Source: Nocardia testacea NBRC 100365
Lineage (GTDB): Bacteria; Actinomycetota; Actinomycetes; Mycobacteriales; Mycobacteriaceae
Reading direction: 5' to 3'
Length of the DNA stretch: 64,000 nucleotides
Assembly (NCBI RefSeq): GCF_000308775.1
Contig: NZ_BAGJ01000274.1
Location: forward strand, 62,001 to 126,000
The position numbers and the translations under genes were made by a program. The notes under the pieces are model-generated. The model searched no databases and was not told the origin of the DNA. It was given only the letters and a program-made list of their open reading frames with translations. Position 1 is the stretch's first letter; each line of letters starts with the position of its first letter. This document shows positions 1 through 8,454 of the stretch, piece after piece.

Positions 1-416
1 TGCGGCGACCAGTAGCAGCAGATGACCGCGGTGGCATAGACGCAGACCCCCAGCGACGCCACCACCAGGCAGGCGATTTTCGCGAGAGCCGATGCCACCC
101 GGGGGAATCCGGCCATCGACAGCCGCCGGTCGAAGGCTCCGCTGCTGAAGGTCGCCGCGAACATCATGAATCCGATGATCAGCGAGACCGCGGTGAGGGC
201 GCCGCTGATCTGGGCGAGCTCATTGCCATCGGCGCGCAGCACGAGACCGGTGCCCCGCAGCCGGAACGGTACCTCGATATCGGTGACGGCCACCCGTACC
301 AGAGTGATCAGAACGGGAACGAAGACGGCCACCAACACCATGGCGAACCGGTTACGCGCGTGCTCGACGAGGCCGTAGCGCGTGGCGATCAGGAACAGCC
401 GCACACCCTCGCTCAT
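1..416 (-). CDS. ABC-2 type transporter permease, partial (N-terminal 138 residues)
   Basis: The reading frame starts with ATG at 416 and runs off the left edge without a stop. It encodes a basic N-terminus (MSEGVRLFLIATRYG), a first membrane segment (about residues 25-40, FAMVLVAVFVPVLITLV), an extracytoplasmic-looking loop, and further hydrophobic segments around residues 72-90 and 112-130, as expected for an ABC-2 permease. The start overlaps the stop of the ATPase gene (ATGA), so the two are coupled and should form one exporter. Substrate is unknown; position next to a terpene cyclase/P450 pair makes product export possible but this is inference. Confidence 0.75.
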   Translation of the reverse strand, partial: MSEGVRLFLIATRYGLVEHARNRFAMVLVAVFVPVLITLVRVAVTDIEVPFRLRGTGLVLRADGNELAQISGALTAVSLIIGFMMFAATFSSGAFDRRLSMAGFPRVASALAKIACLVVASLGVCVYATAVICCYWSP

Positions 417-1018
417 CCGGCTGTCTCCTGGGTGCTCCGGAGAACGCCCTCGTGCAACCGCCACACCTGATCCAGCTTGTCGGTGTCGTGAGCCAGATGC
501 GAGACGACCAGGACCGATCGGCCGGTGTCCCGGAATTCCGCGACCAGATCCCAGAAACGCAGATACGTCTCCCAGTCGAAACCCTGATACGGCTCGTCGA
601 GCAACAGGACCTGCGGATCGTGCATCACCGCGAGGGTGAGGTTGAGCTTCTGCCGGGTGCCGCCGCTCAGTGTGCCGACTCGCTCCCCGGCATACTCGGA
701 GAAACGCAGGATCTCCATGGTCTGCTCGGCCCGCCGCAGGTCCGGGACGGCGTAGGCCGCGGCGAAGAAGTCCAGGTGCTGGCGAACTGTGAACGCGTCG
801 TTCAGAACCACCTGCTGGGGGCAGTAACCGAACCGTCCACGGTGCCGGACCACCCCGCGGTCCGGTCGCAACTCTCCGGAGAGCACCTTCAACAATGTCG
901 ACTTGCCGACGCCGTTCTCCCCGACGATTCCGACCAGCGTCCCGGCGGGCAACACGATGTCGATACCGCGCAACACCGACCGCCTGCCGTACGAATGGTG
1001 GACGCCTTCCACTTCCAT
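413..1018 (-). CDS. ABC transporter ATP-binding protein
   Basis: A 201-aa nucleotide-binding subunit. Walker A is GENGVGKST (about residues 33-41), the signature is LSGGTRQKL and Walker B is VLLLDEPYQGFD, so all catalytic motifs are present. I chose ATG 1018 because GAAGAAGAGGGG lies just upstream; a longer frame exists but its extra residues are not ABC-like. Sequence style is that of the CcmA/antibiotic-export class that pairs with an ABC-2 permease, which is encoded immediately downstream with a 4-bp overlap. It probably powers export of a lipid or small molecule. Confidence 0.88.
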   Translation of the reverse strand: MEVEGVHHSYGRRSVLRGIDIVLPAGTLVGIVGENGVGKSTLLKVLSGELRPDRGVVRHRGRFGYCPQQVVLNDAFTVRQHLDFFAAAYAVPDLRRAEQTMEILRFSEYAGERVGTLSGGTRQKLNLTLAVMHDPQVLLLDEPYQGFDWETYLRFWDLVAEFRDTGRSVLVVSHLAHDTDKLDQVWRLHEGVLRSTQETAG

Positions 1019-1256
1019 CAACGCCCCTCTTCTTCCGCCGATATGGTGGCCGGTTCGCCGCCCGCATGCTATCAACGAACCGGCAGGAAGAAGGTGAAAT
1101 CGTCCTCGGCGCAAGGCATATGCGACCGGAACCGATTGCCGCAGGCGCGGCTTCCCGCCACGACCGCTCGTCGGGCCCGAATAACGGCATTCTCGGTTTC
1201 TCGGATTCGGCGCGGTGGTGGGTTCGAGGAAACCCGCGGCCGCCGGCGATATCGCG

Positions 1257-2297
1257 TCATACCCGCCACCACCAGTCGATGGACGATATCCCGGGAGGAG
1301 AGGGTGAGGAATCGGTGGGGGAGTCGGTGATGGTGAAGCAGTCGGCCACGGTCCGACCGTCGACTGCGTAACGTTCCACCTCGAGTGCCCAATCGAGATT
1401 GCCCCGGACCACGTGCCGCAGGCCCTGGAGATAGCGGCGGGTGTCTGTGCTCAGCCCCCGGGTCTGTGCGCCTGCGACGAGGAACCGGCACATGATCCGG
1501 TCACGCAACCGCACCGCTCGTGCGATCGCCTCGTCCGGCCCGCAGGCATGGCGCGCTGCCATCACCGTCAGCAGATTGTGCTGGTTGGTCTCGTTCGACG
1601 CCACTGTCTTGGGATGGGAGTGCAAGTCGTTGTCCAGGGCCGCGAGCACACGTGCCATCTCGGTGAGTGCCCGCACCCGGGGCAGCTCCAACTCCGCCTC
1701 CGGAGGTTCGTATTCGTTCACCAGTTCCGTACTGACGGTGACGACCTCGCCCGCCGCGTTGTTGATCCGGATGGCGAGGTACTCGTCCACGCTCGGTGCC
1801 GTGGTCGTACCCATCTCGGCGCAGACCCCGAACAGCCAGGCACGGTGGGCCTGAACCCATCGACGATGCCGGACCGGTGTCACACATTCGGCGAACCGTG
1901 CCGAGATATCGACCAGGCCGCTCACCAGCGGATCGGTCTCCAGTAACGCCGATCCCGGCGCTTCCAGCACCCGTACGATCCCGGTGGCATAGGACACGAA
2001 CCCAGCGAGGTCCTTCGACAGGGAGCCTCGGTCGAAGCGATCGTCGAACGCGAATCCCCAGTAGGCCCAATCCGCTGCGATCTGCAATCGATCCGCGCGG
2101 CCGTGCGGTGCCATCCTCGCCATGAACTCGGCCGACTTGGTCGCGATCAGTGTGCGTCCCCGGTGTCGGTCACCGAAGAAGTCGACGGCCCGCAACCACT
2201 CGATCGACCGGTTCTCGATCGTCTCGACCGCGGGATGGATATCGGATTCGATAGGGCAGAAGATCCCCGGCAGAGCAGGCTGTTCGATAATCGTCAT
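1257..2297 (-). CDS. class I terpene synthase (sesquiterpene cyclase-like)
   Basis: The 346-aa protein has the size and motifs of a bacterial class I terpene cyclase, which ionises a prenyl diphosphate with Mg2+. The aspartate-rich motif is DDRFD (residues 85-89), the diphosphate-sensor Arg is R177 (IRINN), the second metal motif is NDLHSHPKT (223-231), and an RY pair follows near the C-terminus. The NSE motif ends in Thr where the family usually has Glu. ATG 2297 overlaps the P450 stop (ATGA), so the two are coupled: cyclisation followed by oxidation. Substrate chain length and product cannot be read from the sequence; geosmin and 2-methylisoborneol synthases look different. Confidence 0.88.
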   Translation of the reverse strand: MTIIEQPALPGIFCPIESDIHPAVETIENRSIEWLRAVDFFGDRHRGRTLIATKSAEFMARMAPHGRADRLQIAADWAYWGFAFDDRFDRGSLSKDLAGFVSYATGIVRVLEAPGSALLETDPLVSGLVDISARFAECVTPVRHRRWVQAHRAWLFGVCAEMGTTTAPSVDEYLAIRINNAAGEVVTVSTELVNEYEPPEAELELPRVRALTEMARVLAALDNDLHSHPKTVASNETNQHNLLTVMAARHACGPDEAIARAVRLRDRIMCRFLVAGAQTRGLSTDTRRYLQGLRHVVRGNLDWALEVERYAVDGRTVADCFTITDSPTDSSPSPPGISSIDWWWRV

Positions 2298-3685
2298 CGG
2301 TGGCCCTCCGTCGCCGGCGGAATACCGCCACACTTGGCGGAATCGACGCGGATCCGCAGCTCGCGGGGGTGCAGTGCCATTGCCACCGCGGGGCGGGTGC
2401 GGGTGCCGACTCGATGGCGAATCCGCCACCGGCCGGTGATCGTGGCCAGGGCAAGGGTCAGTTCTGTGACAGCGAAGGCCTCGCCCGGGCATCGCCGCGG
2501 GCCGGCGCCGAAGGCCACGAAGGCGTGCCGCCGAATCGACGGTCGCGGGGTGTCCCATCGGTCGGGGTCGAAGCGATCCGGGTTCGGATAGAGATCACTG
2601 CGACGGTGCAGAAGGTAGGGGCTGTACACCACAGAGGTTCCGGCTGGAAGGTCGTAACCGCCCAGTCGAGTATCGGTGGTGACTGTTCTGGTGAACAGCC
2701 AGCCGGGTGGGTAGAGCCGTAGTGCTTCGGTGATGATATGTCCCGTCAGCGGCAGGTCGGGCAGGTCTCGATAGCGGGCCGGAGCTCCGTCGAGGACTCG
2801 GGCCGTCTCCTGATGCAGCCGTTCCTCGATCTCGGGATGGGCCACGAGCAGATGCAACGCCCACGCGAGCGCGCTCGCGGTGGTCTCCGATCCGGCGATG
2901 AAGAAAGCCATGAGCTGATCGCAGATCTGGCGGTCGGTCATACCGCCGCCGATATCGTCGGATGCGGCTGATTCGGTGGGGAGCCGGGCCGCGAGCATCG
3001 CCGAAACCAGATCCCCATGGTCGGTGCCGTCGATCCGCCGCTCGGCGACAATACGCGCCATCAACTCGCGAAGCCGTGCGTGCGCTCGCCCGTACCGGCG
3101 ATTGCCCGGCGTCGGTATCCGATTCAGCAGCGGCGGCGCCAGCATCTGCCGGTACAACCCGTTGACGATATCGGTGACATCGGCCAACGCTCGATCGCGG
3201 ACGTGCGGTGTCAGTGCGCCGGAAAACATTGTCGCCATCACAGTCTGTGTGGTCAGGCGTAAGGCCGCGGCCCGCATATCCACGACTTCACCGTCGTTCC
3301 AGGCGGCGGTCATGGCATCGGCCTCGGCGGTCATCGCCCGGCCGTAGTTCGCCAGTCGTGCCCGGCCGAATGTCGGCCGGATCAACGATCGCTGCCGACG
3401 ATGCATCGGGTGCGGACAGGTGATCACGTTCTCACCCACCACTTTCCGGGCTGTATCGAACAGCGGCCCGCCCTTGTCGAAAGTTCGATCATCACGAAGG
3501 ACGCGGTCGGTGAGGTCCGGGTCGCACACCACGACAGCGGACCCGGGACCGATCCGTATTCGCACGAGTTCACTGCCGTCACGCGCCAGCGACGACAGAA
3601 ATGCCAGCGGATCTCTCAGCAACGTCACAATATGGCCGACCGGCCAGACCGCGCCAGAAGCCGGTGGGACCCGGGACTCAGCCAT
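2294..3685 (-). CDS. cytochrome P450, terpene-cluster type
   Basis: A complete 463-aa P450 with the oxygen-activation helix AGSETTAS, K-helix ExxR (EALR) and heme loop FGAGPRRCPGE carrying the Cys thiolate. The MYPNPDRFDPDRW-type region is also canonical. Its length and texture resemble CYP183-type terpene oxygenases such as pentalenene oxygenases. It ends in a 4-bp overlap with the terpene synthase start, so it is expected to hydroxylate or oxidise that cyclase product. Start: ATG 3685 gives the proline-rich N-terminus MAESRVPPAS; it overlaps the stop of the small gene upstream, so translation is probably coupled. The start has no strong ribosome site of its own. Confidence 0.9.
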   Translation of the reverse strand: MAESRVPPASGAVWPVGHIVTLLRDPLAFLSSLARDGSELVRIRIGPGSAVVVCDPDLTDRVLRDDRTFDKGGPLFDTARKVVGENVITCPHPMHRRQRSLIRPTFGRARLANYGRAMTAEADAMTAAWNDGEVVDMRAAALRLTTQTVMATMFSGALTPHVRDRALADVTDIVNGLYRQMLAPPLLNRIPTPGNRRYGRAHARLRELMARIVAERRIDGTDHGDLVSAMLAARLPTESAASDDIGGGMTDRQICDQLMAFFIAGSETTASALAWALHLLVAHPEIEERLHQETARVLDGAPARYRDLPDLPLTGHIITEALRLYPPGWLFTRTVTTDTRLGGYDLPAGTSVVYSPYLLHRRSDLYPNPDRFDPDRWDTPRPSIRRHAFVAFGAGPRRCPGEAFAVTELTLALATITGRWRIRHRVGTRTRPAVAMALHPRELRIRVDSAKCGGIPPATEGHR

Positions 3686-3902
3686 TGCACGCCGCCGGCA
3701 TCGGGAACCGGCCCCGTGCACGACCGATTCGCCATGCGTTACCGAAGCCGTGCAGGAGGGTTCCGGGTACCGTTTCGGCCGGCCGGCCGTGCGGAGTGAT
3801 CACCGTGTTCGCGGCAGCTCGCAGCATGCCTTTCGCCGAGCCGCGTGCGCTGAGCAGATCGTCGCGCAGGTACCCGTAGGCAAGGGGCAGTACTTCCGTC
3901 AT
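3678..3902 (-). CDS. small conserved-looking protein upstream of the P450
   Basis: A 74-aa frame beginning MTEVLPLAYGYLRDDLL and ending 8 bp inside the P450 gene. The N-terminus faintly recalls the start of serine-recombinase-like small proteins (LAYGYLRDDL), but nothing catalytic follows, so no function is assigned. Support is indirect: GC-rich codon usage, plausible start (GAAGAGAAA upstream), and the stop-start overlap that would supply translation to a P450 lacking its own ribosome site. It may be only a leader peptide. Confidence 0.45.
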   Translation of the reverse strand: MTEVLPLAYGYLRDDLLSARGSAKGMLRAAANTVITPHGRPAETVPGTLLHGFGNAWRIGRARGRFPMPAACNG

Positions 3903-4272
3903 CGCAGATACCGTTTCTCTTCGTGCCGGTCGGCTCGGAGAAGCTCCTGCCTCGACCGACGAATCGAGAATCACCGGATAGGTAGATCGGACACATCGGC
4001 AGCTCGTTGCCGGCCACGGTTGCCGAGCAGGCCGCGACGGGCATCGCGCGCCCCCGCCCGCCCACCTCTGCCCGTATACGGTGAAGCCTCCGCGCAAGCC
4101 GTCCCGGACCCCGAACCCGCCGATACGGCCACGCCGGGGCGGTTGAACCGATGCCGTCCCGCAGCGCTCGGGCCGCTACCGTCCGCGTAATGTTGACCGT
4201 CACGGATATCGGGGAATACGCTCGACCGCAACCGTATTCGTCGATTGTGGCGGTTTGGGCGAGGGAGTTCGG
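3903..4272. other. intergenic region between divergent terpene operon and WXG100 operon
   Basis: About 370 bp between diverging genes. It must hold both promoters. A lower-GC patch lies at about 4230-4260, just upstream of the WXG100 gene. I see no convincing gene or long palindrome. Confidence 0.4.
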
Positions 4273-4605
4273 ATGCCGGATGAAGCAGCGATCCAAGCGA
4301 CTCCGGCGGAGTTGGCGGCCGCTGCCACCGCGGTCCGGACTCTGCTGGATGGATTGGCCGGTGGATTCGGATCGCTGGATGCCGACGTCTCCACGCTGAT
4401 CGGGTCGTGGAAAGGCGTGCAGGGCGATAGTTTCGCCGCGGGGTTCGCCGAGGTGCGACAGGGGCTGTCGGAGCTTCTCGACGCGATGCGTGACACGACG
4501 GTCGCGCTCGATGACAACTCCGAGGCCTACCTCGAGCAAGAGGGCGCCAACGCCGCCGCGATCGAATCCGTTGCTTCGTCATTGTATTTGCCCGATGTCT
4601 CATAG
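4273..4605 (+). CDS. WXG100-family protein (EsxA/EsxB-like), first of pair
   Basis: A 110-aa helical-hairpin protein with the diagnostic W-x-G turn (GSWKGVQGDSF, about residues 45-55), a heptad-rich N-terminal helix rich in Ala and a C-terminal acidic helix. ATG 4273 follows GAGGGAG. The gene overlaps the next WXG100 gene by 11 bp, as for Esx heterodimer partners. Together they should form the secretion partner or chaperone of the large toxin encoded downstream through a type VII (ESX) system, whose machinery is not in this window. Confidence 0.82.
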   Translation: MPDEAAIQATPAELAAAATAVRTLLDGLAGGFGSLDADVSTLIGSWKGVQGDSFAAGFAEVRQGLSELLDAMRDTTVALDDNSEAYLEQEGANAAAIESVASSLYLPDVS

Positions 4606-4882
4606 CGTGGACCTGGAGTTGCTGGACTCGGTGATCGCGCGAATGCGGAACTTCGAGGGATTTTTCGAGGATCAGATCCGCGCTTTCGATACCGCGATCG
4701 GGACGCTGCAGCAGGGTTGGGAGGGCGACGCGGCGGTCGCGCAGGCGGATGCGCGTCGACGGTTGATGGCCGCGGCCGCCGATATCCGTGATGGTGTGGG
4801 GGATATGCGGCGTGCGGCGGAGGCGGCGCACACGAATTACACCGCCGCGATCGAGGCGAACGTGGCGATGTGGCGGAGCTGA
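4595..4882 (+). CDS. WXG100-family protein, second of pair
   Basis: A 95-aa protein starting MSHSVDLELLDSV with a central W-E-G turn (LQQGWEGDAAVAQ) and a helical N-terminal half. It starts inside the upstream WXG100 gene, so the two are co-translated. The C-terminus (NVAMWRS) is 7 bp from the toxin start. The toxin's own N-terminal region is also WXG100-like, and these small proteins probably dimerise with each other or with it. Confidence 0.8.
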   Translation: MSHSVDLELLDSVIARMRNFEGFFEDQIRAFDTAIGTLQQGWEGDAAVAQADARRRLMAAAADIRDGVGDMRRAAEAAHTNYTAAIEANVAMWRS

Positions 4883-4889
4883 AAATCTC

Positions 4890-6191
4890 GTGACGATGCT
4901 GGATGTGGACCCGGAGCTGTTCTACGACCTGTCCGGGCAGTACAGCCGGGCCAGCCGCGCGACCTCGGCGGCGTTGCGCACGCTGGATCAGGAACTGCGC
5001 GGCGCGGTGAAGATGAGCGGCAGCGACGACGATGGAGTGCTGTGGGCGCGCGGCTACTTCGTGGCAGGCGTCGAAGCTGTGGTCACCGCCGGCAAAGCGA
5101 CCGATGTGCTGGCGCGAATGGCGGCCCTGGTGCGGCAGACCGGGGTCAATCACGACCAGTCCGAGGACGCGGAAGCCTACAACACCCCCGGCGGCCCGCT
5201 ACCGGCCTCGGACCCGGGCGCGGTGACCTTCACTGCCCGGCCGCTGAAGAACCCGGCCGAGGGGACCCGGCCCGAGCCGGCCGGGTGGGCGGTACTGATG
5301 GGGTCCACGAAATGGATCAACGGCAATACCGAGCTGATGCAGAAGGCGGCGACGAGCTGGCAGACCGCCGCCGGTATCTACAGCACCCAGGACACCGACC
5401 TGCGTACCAAGATGCGCAACCTCAGCGGATCGTCGACCCCGGAGTTACCCGACCTGCAGAACACCCACACCTCCGTACTGGACGGGGTCGAGATCTTGGG
5501 GGATGCGATGCGGCAGCAGGCCGGCGCCACCGGTGGCTACGCCGAGGTCCTCAAAGCCGCCCAGGAGGGTGCGGAGTACGAACTCCAGTTGCAGGTGGTG
5601 GCGCAGGCGATCAATACGGTGAACGCCGCCACGATCGGCCGGCCGATCCAGAAGGCGATTCTGGAGGCTGCCGAGCTGGAACTCGATCACAGTCGCCGCA
5701 AGATCCAGGAGATGCTCAACGGTCTGGCCGACGCCCGCCGGGTTTCGGTGATGACCTTCACCGCGGTCTCGAACACGGTGACCTCGGTGATGACGACGAA
5801 ATTCCAGCCGGTCCTGGACAAACAGTTGAAGCGGCCACCGGAACGCACCCGCGCCGACCAGGCGCGCCGCAACAAGCTGGAGGGCGCCAAAGCCGAAGCG
5901 CGCGCCGGGATCGACCCCACGAAGAAGAAGGAATCGATTCCTTCGGCCTCGGGCACGGCGAAGAATCGCGTACCGGACGACCTCGACGCCACCAACAAAC
6001 GGTTGACCGAGGTCAAGAACGTGCAGAACCAGGCCCTGACTCTGCAGATCCAGGACGACCTGGCCTATTGCCAGGCCAACGGCTACGAGTTCGTGCTCAT
6101 CACCGACAACGCCACTACCCTGTCCCCTGACCTGCAGAACCTGATCAACCAAGGCAAGATCAAACACGTCAGAATGGACTTCCAGAGTTGA
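4890..6191 (+). CDS. WXG100/LXG-like polymorphic toxin with C-terminal restriction-endonuclease-fold nuclease domain
   Basis: 433 residues from GTG 4890 (ATG 4896 is an alternative). The N-terminal ~100 residues form a helical secretion-type domain (YDLSGQYSRAS...), followed by a long helical middle and a Lys/Arg-rich linker at about residues 310-350. The last ~65 residues carry the toxin-nuclease pattern: EVKN, then IQDDLAYCQANGYEFVLITD and a terminal GKIKHVRMDF. This matches the restriction-endonuclease-fold toxins (Tox-REase-7 type), with the acidic residue and E-x-K forming the metal site. Expected role: contact-dependent DNase delivered by type VII secretion. The immunity gene overlaps its stop. 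Confidence 0.82.
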   Translation: MTMLDVDPELFYDLSGQYSRASRATSAALRTLDQELRGAVKMSGSDDDGVLWARGYFVAGVEAVVTAGKATDVLARMAALVRQTGVNHDQSEDAEAYNTPGGPLPASDPGAVTFTARPLKNPAEGTRPEPAGWAVLMGSTKWINGNTELMQKAATSWQTAAGIYSTQDTDLRTKMRNLSGSSTPELPDLQNTHTSVLDGVEILGDAMRQQAGATGGYAEVLKAAQEGAEYELQLQVVAQAINTVNAATIGRPIQKAILEAAELELDHSRRKIQEMLNGLADARRVSVMTFTAVSNTVTSVMTTKFQPVLDKQLKRPPERTRADQARRNKLEGAKAEARAGIDPTKKKESIPSASGTAKNRVPDDLDATNKRLTEVKNVQNQALTLQIQDDLAYCQANGYEFVLITDNATTLSPDLQNLINQGKIKHVRMDFQS

Positions 6192-6814
6192 CCCCCACCG
6201 ACGACGCCGCCGCGACCCGCCTGCTCGCCGACTACCGCGCGGCCGGGGGATACGGCTCCACCATCCCCGAGATATTCGAACGCGGCACCGACTCACCCAC
6301 CGTCGTCACCGTGCTCGCCGAATGGCTGACCGAACTCGAAACACGCTGGCCGGGACCCGAAACCGAGGGACGCAACCTGGCGCGAAAGACCCTGTCGAAC
6401 ACCCTCGGCAACAAAGCAGCTCGCAAATCCGACGCCGCGGTGCCGGCGCTCATCTCCCAGTTCGACGCGAAGAAGGAGATCAATCCGCATACCCGGTGGG
6501 CGGCGGGCAATGCGATCTATTCCATCCCGGCCGGCGCACAGTACTTCGATCAGCTCGCGGCCATCGCCGCGAACCGTTCCTTCGGGATGGAACGGCAGAT
6601 GGTCGTCGACTGGCTCGGCAAGAGCCGGCACCCCGGAGCTGTGGCGGTCGCGGTGGCTCAACTCGACGACGACACCGTCCAAGGCCACGCCCTGGAAGCA
6701 TTGGCCCGGCTACGCGCGCAAGGCGTCCGCCGGCAGATCGAACCCTTCCTGACATCGAAGAACAAATGGCATCGGCGTCTCGCCGAACGAATCGCCCGCT
6801 ACGACGAAAGCTGA
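6188..6814 (+). CDS. HEAT-repeat-like immunity protein for the adjacent nuclease toxin
   Basis: 208 aa starting at TTG 6188, which overlaps the toxin stop (TTGA). The protein is all-helical with repeated HEAT-like units (AVPALISQFDAKKE..., YFDQLAAIAANRSFG..., PGAVAVAVAQLDDD..., RRQIEPFLTSKNKWHRRL). Helical-repeat proteins of this size directly downstream of a nuclease toxin are typically the cognate inhibitor. Function rests on context and fold texture; there is no signal peptide, fitting a cytoplasmic antitoxin role. Confidence 0.72.
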   Translation: MTPTDDAAATRLLADYRAAGGYGSTIPEIFERGTDSPTVVTVLAEWLTELETRWPGPETEGRNLARKTLSNTLGNKAARKSDAAVPALISQFDAKKEINPHTRWAAGNAIYSIPAGAQYFDQLAAIAANRSFGMERQMVVDWLGKSRHPGAVAVAVAQLDDDTVQGHALEALARLRAQGVRRQIEPFLTSKNKWHRRLAERIARYDES

Positions 6815-6835
6815 ATCTCCGGGTGTCGGCAGGGC

Positions 6836-7246
6836 TCACCACACCGCGCGTTGTGCGGTGAATCCTTCCAACGGCGCGGCGGCCACTTCACCGCCGGTAA
6901 TCGTGTAGGGCTCGAGGATGCCGATCGCGGGACCGTCCACGTGCTCCAGATGGACCTCTATCCCGCTCGAACTCGTCTCCGGCAGTGTCACATCCACCAC
7001 CAGCGCCGCCGCCCGGATCTCGCTGCGCATCCCGCGCAATGCCCGCAGGTTCATCTCCCTGGCCTGCCGCGCGGTCCCCGCTCCTGCCTCGACCAGCCGG
7101 GTCCCCCCATCGAGGCCGACTGCCATGGCGAAGGGATAGAACTCACCGCGCTCCGCCAGCTTCGTCTCGGCCAGAACGATGACCGAGTCGAGCAACCCGT
7201 CCAGATCTGCCTGCGCCGCCTCCGATGTGGTGTCCCGCCAGGACAT
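6836..7246 (-). CDS. conserved hypothetical protein, 136 aa
   Basis: A soluble 136-aa protein (MSWRDTTSEAAQADLDGLLD...), with a stretch LAERGEFYPFAMAVGLDG and a C-terminal half predicted mainly beta. It has no membrane segment or catalytic motif I recognise. It is convergent with the immunity gene, 21 bp apart, and stands alone on its strand. GC-rich third positions support real coding. It might be a second, unrelated orphan immunity-type gene, but nothing shows that. Confidence 0.6.
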   Translation of the reverse strand: MSWRDTTSEAAQADLDGLLDSVIVLAETKLAERGEFYPFAMAVGLDGGTRLVEAGAGTARQAREMNLRALRGMRSEIRAAALVVDVTLPETSSSGIEVHLEHVDGPAIGILEPYTITGGEVAAAPLEGFTAQRAVW

Positions 7247-7405
7247 ACGCGTTCCCTCCCATAACGTGCCGGCCCCGGGTCATGCTACGGCAGTACCCCG
7301 ACGTCGGTGCCGGCTCACCGCCCCGGTCCACCGTTCCTGTCGCTTGGACCGGCGGCGCTGCCTGCCCCGGGATACGCTGAGCTGCCCTGTGCCCGAGAGA
7401 GCGAA

Positions 7406-8101
7406 CTACTGCCGCCGGTTCCGAACCCAGGGCCAGGTCATCAACGCCCACACCGCGAGCAGCAGCGCGGCCACCGTGCCCAGGTACCACGGCCACGGTC
7501 CCAGAACGTCGAGCAGCGACGGTGTCGCGGGTTTCCGGTTGACGAACCCGTAGTTGGTGCCGGCCACCGAATTGAAGACGAAGGTCACCGCGACCCACAC
7601 CACTGTCGCCGTCACCGCAAACCGGTAGCTGCCCCAATCCGGCCGCATACCCACACCCCAGGTCAGGTAGATCGCGGCCCACACGACCAGCAGGTGGATC
7701 GCCCAGAACGCCAGGAACTCCGGACCCGGGAAGTCCTCGGCCTCCAAGGCAGGCGATATGAGCGCCTGTGTGCTCAGGGTGAGACACCAGTAATAGGTCA
7801 GCGCGTACGCCCACCGTCGCCGCGTCACGAGTGCGCACCCGGCGGCGAGGGTCGCCAGATCGGTCAACCGTAGCGGCACCGAACGATCGATCGCGGGCGG
7901 GAACATCATGGCCGAATAGATCACCAGATACAGCCCCAGCGTCACCCAGCCGAACACCGGGCCGAAGTGGCCGGAGCCGTCCCCGCTCCGCTCCCGCCGG
8001 CCGATCGCGATGACCGCGACCGCTCCCACCGCGAACACCGCCAGCACAACCCGGTGCGACACTCCGTACGCCGAGAATTCGCCGGCCAGTGGTTGCCCCA
8101 C
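7406..8101 (-). CDS. TIGR02206-type (YwaF-like) integral membrane protein
   Basis: About 231 aa with six or more hydrophobic segments (for example VVLAVFAVGAVAVIAIG, WVTLGLYLVIYSAMMF, FLAFWAIHLLVVWAAIYLTW, VTATVVWVAVTFVFNSVAG, WYLGTVAALLLAVWALM). The late NYGFVNRKP loop and DVLGPWPWY motif are hallmarks of the conserved hypothetical membrane family TIGR02206/YwaF. Function of the family is not established. I used GTG 8101; a TTG at 8110 is an alternative. Length agrees with the family (about 225-235 aa). Confidence 0.78.
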   Translation of the reverse strand: MGQPLAGEFSAYGVSHRVVLAVFAVGAVAVIAIGRRERSGDGSGHFGPVFGWVTLGLYLVIYSAMMFPPAIDRSVPLRLTDLATLAAGCALVTRRRWAYALTYYWCLTLSTQALISPALEAEDFPGPEFLAFWAIHLLVVWAAIYLTWGVGMRPDWGSYRFAVTATVVWVAVTFVFNSVAGTNYGFVNRKPATPSLLDVLGPWPWYLGTVAALLLAVWALMTWPWVRNRRQ

Positions 8102-8296
8102 GCCGACCAACCTAGCGTGAGCGCGCAACGGGTCCGCGCACCCGGAAGGCGCACGGTGTGTCAGCCCGTCGCCCGGTTCACGTAGTCCGTGGCCAGGCCG
8201 GCGACCTGCCATTTCGATGAAATAACAACATTTCGCAATTTTCCGGGCTAGATTCCTCGTGCGCCGGACAATCGGATAGGAAGTCGGAGGAATACC

Positions 8297-8392
8297 GTGG
8301 AATTTTTGGGCTCTGTCGCCGGGATCTTGCAGATGGTTATCGGCACCATTCTGGCCAACACCGGATCGGGTGGTTCCGGCTCCGGCTGGTGA
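8297..8392 (+). CDS. 31-aa hydrophobic peptide (small membrane or porin-like peptide)
   Basis: GTG 8297 follows GGAGG with a 6-nt gap. The 31-residue product starts VEFLGSVAGILQMVIG, forms one amphipathic or transmembrane helix over residues 3-20 and ends in a Gly/Ser tail with a final Trp. An AT-rich patch at 8216-8260 could be its promoter, and two hairpins follow the stop. The packaging (promoter, strong ribosome site, terminator) argues for a real gene. Its short, signal-less, hydrophobic style recalls the small porins PorA/PorH of Corynebacterineae; a toxin-like or regulatory membrane peptide is equally possible. Confidence 0.6.
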   Translation: MEFLGSVAGILQMVIGTILANTGSGGSGSGW

Positions 8393-8396
8393 GCCT

Positions 8397-8454
8397 CGAC
8401 GGAGTAGCCGTCGAAGCATGAACGCGGCCCCGGCGACTCGATCGCCGGGGCCGC
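8397..8454 (+). terminator. double hairpin after the 31-aa peptide gene
   Basis: Two stem-loops lie back to back. The first is CGACGG-agtag-CCGTCG (8397-8413). The second has a perfect 13-bp stem GCGGCCCCGGCGA / TCGCCGGGGCCGC with a 5-nt loop (8424-8454). There is no T-run, which is usual for actinobacterial terminators. Confidence 0.75.
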
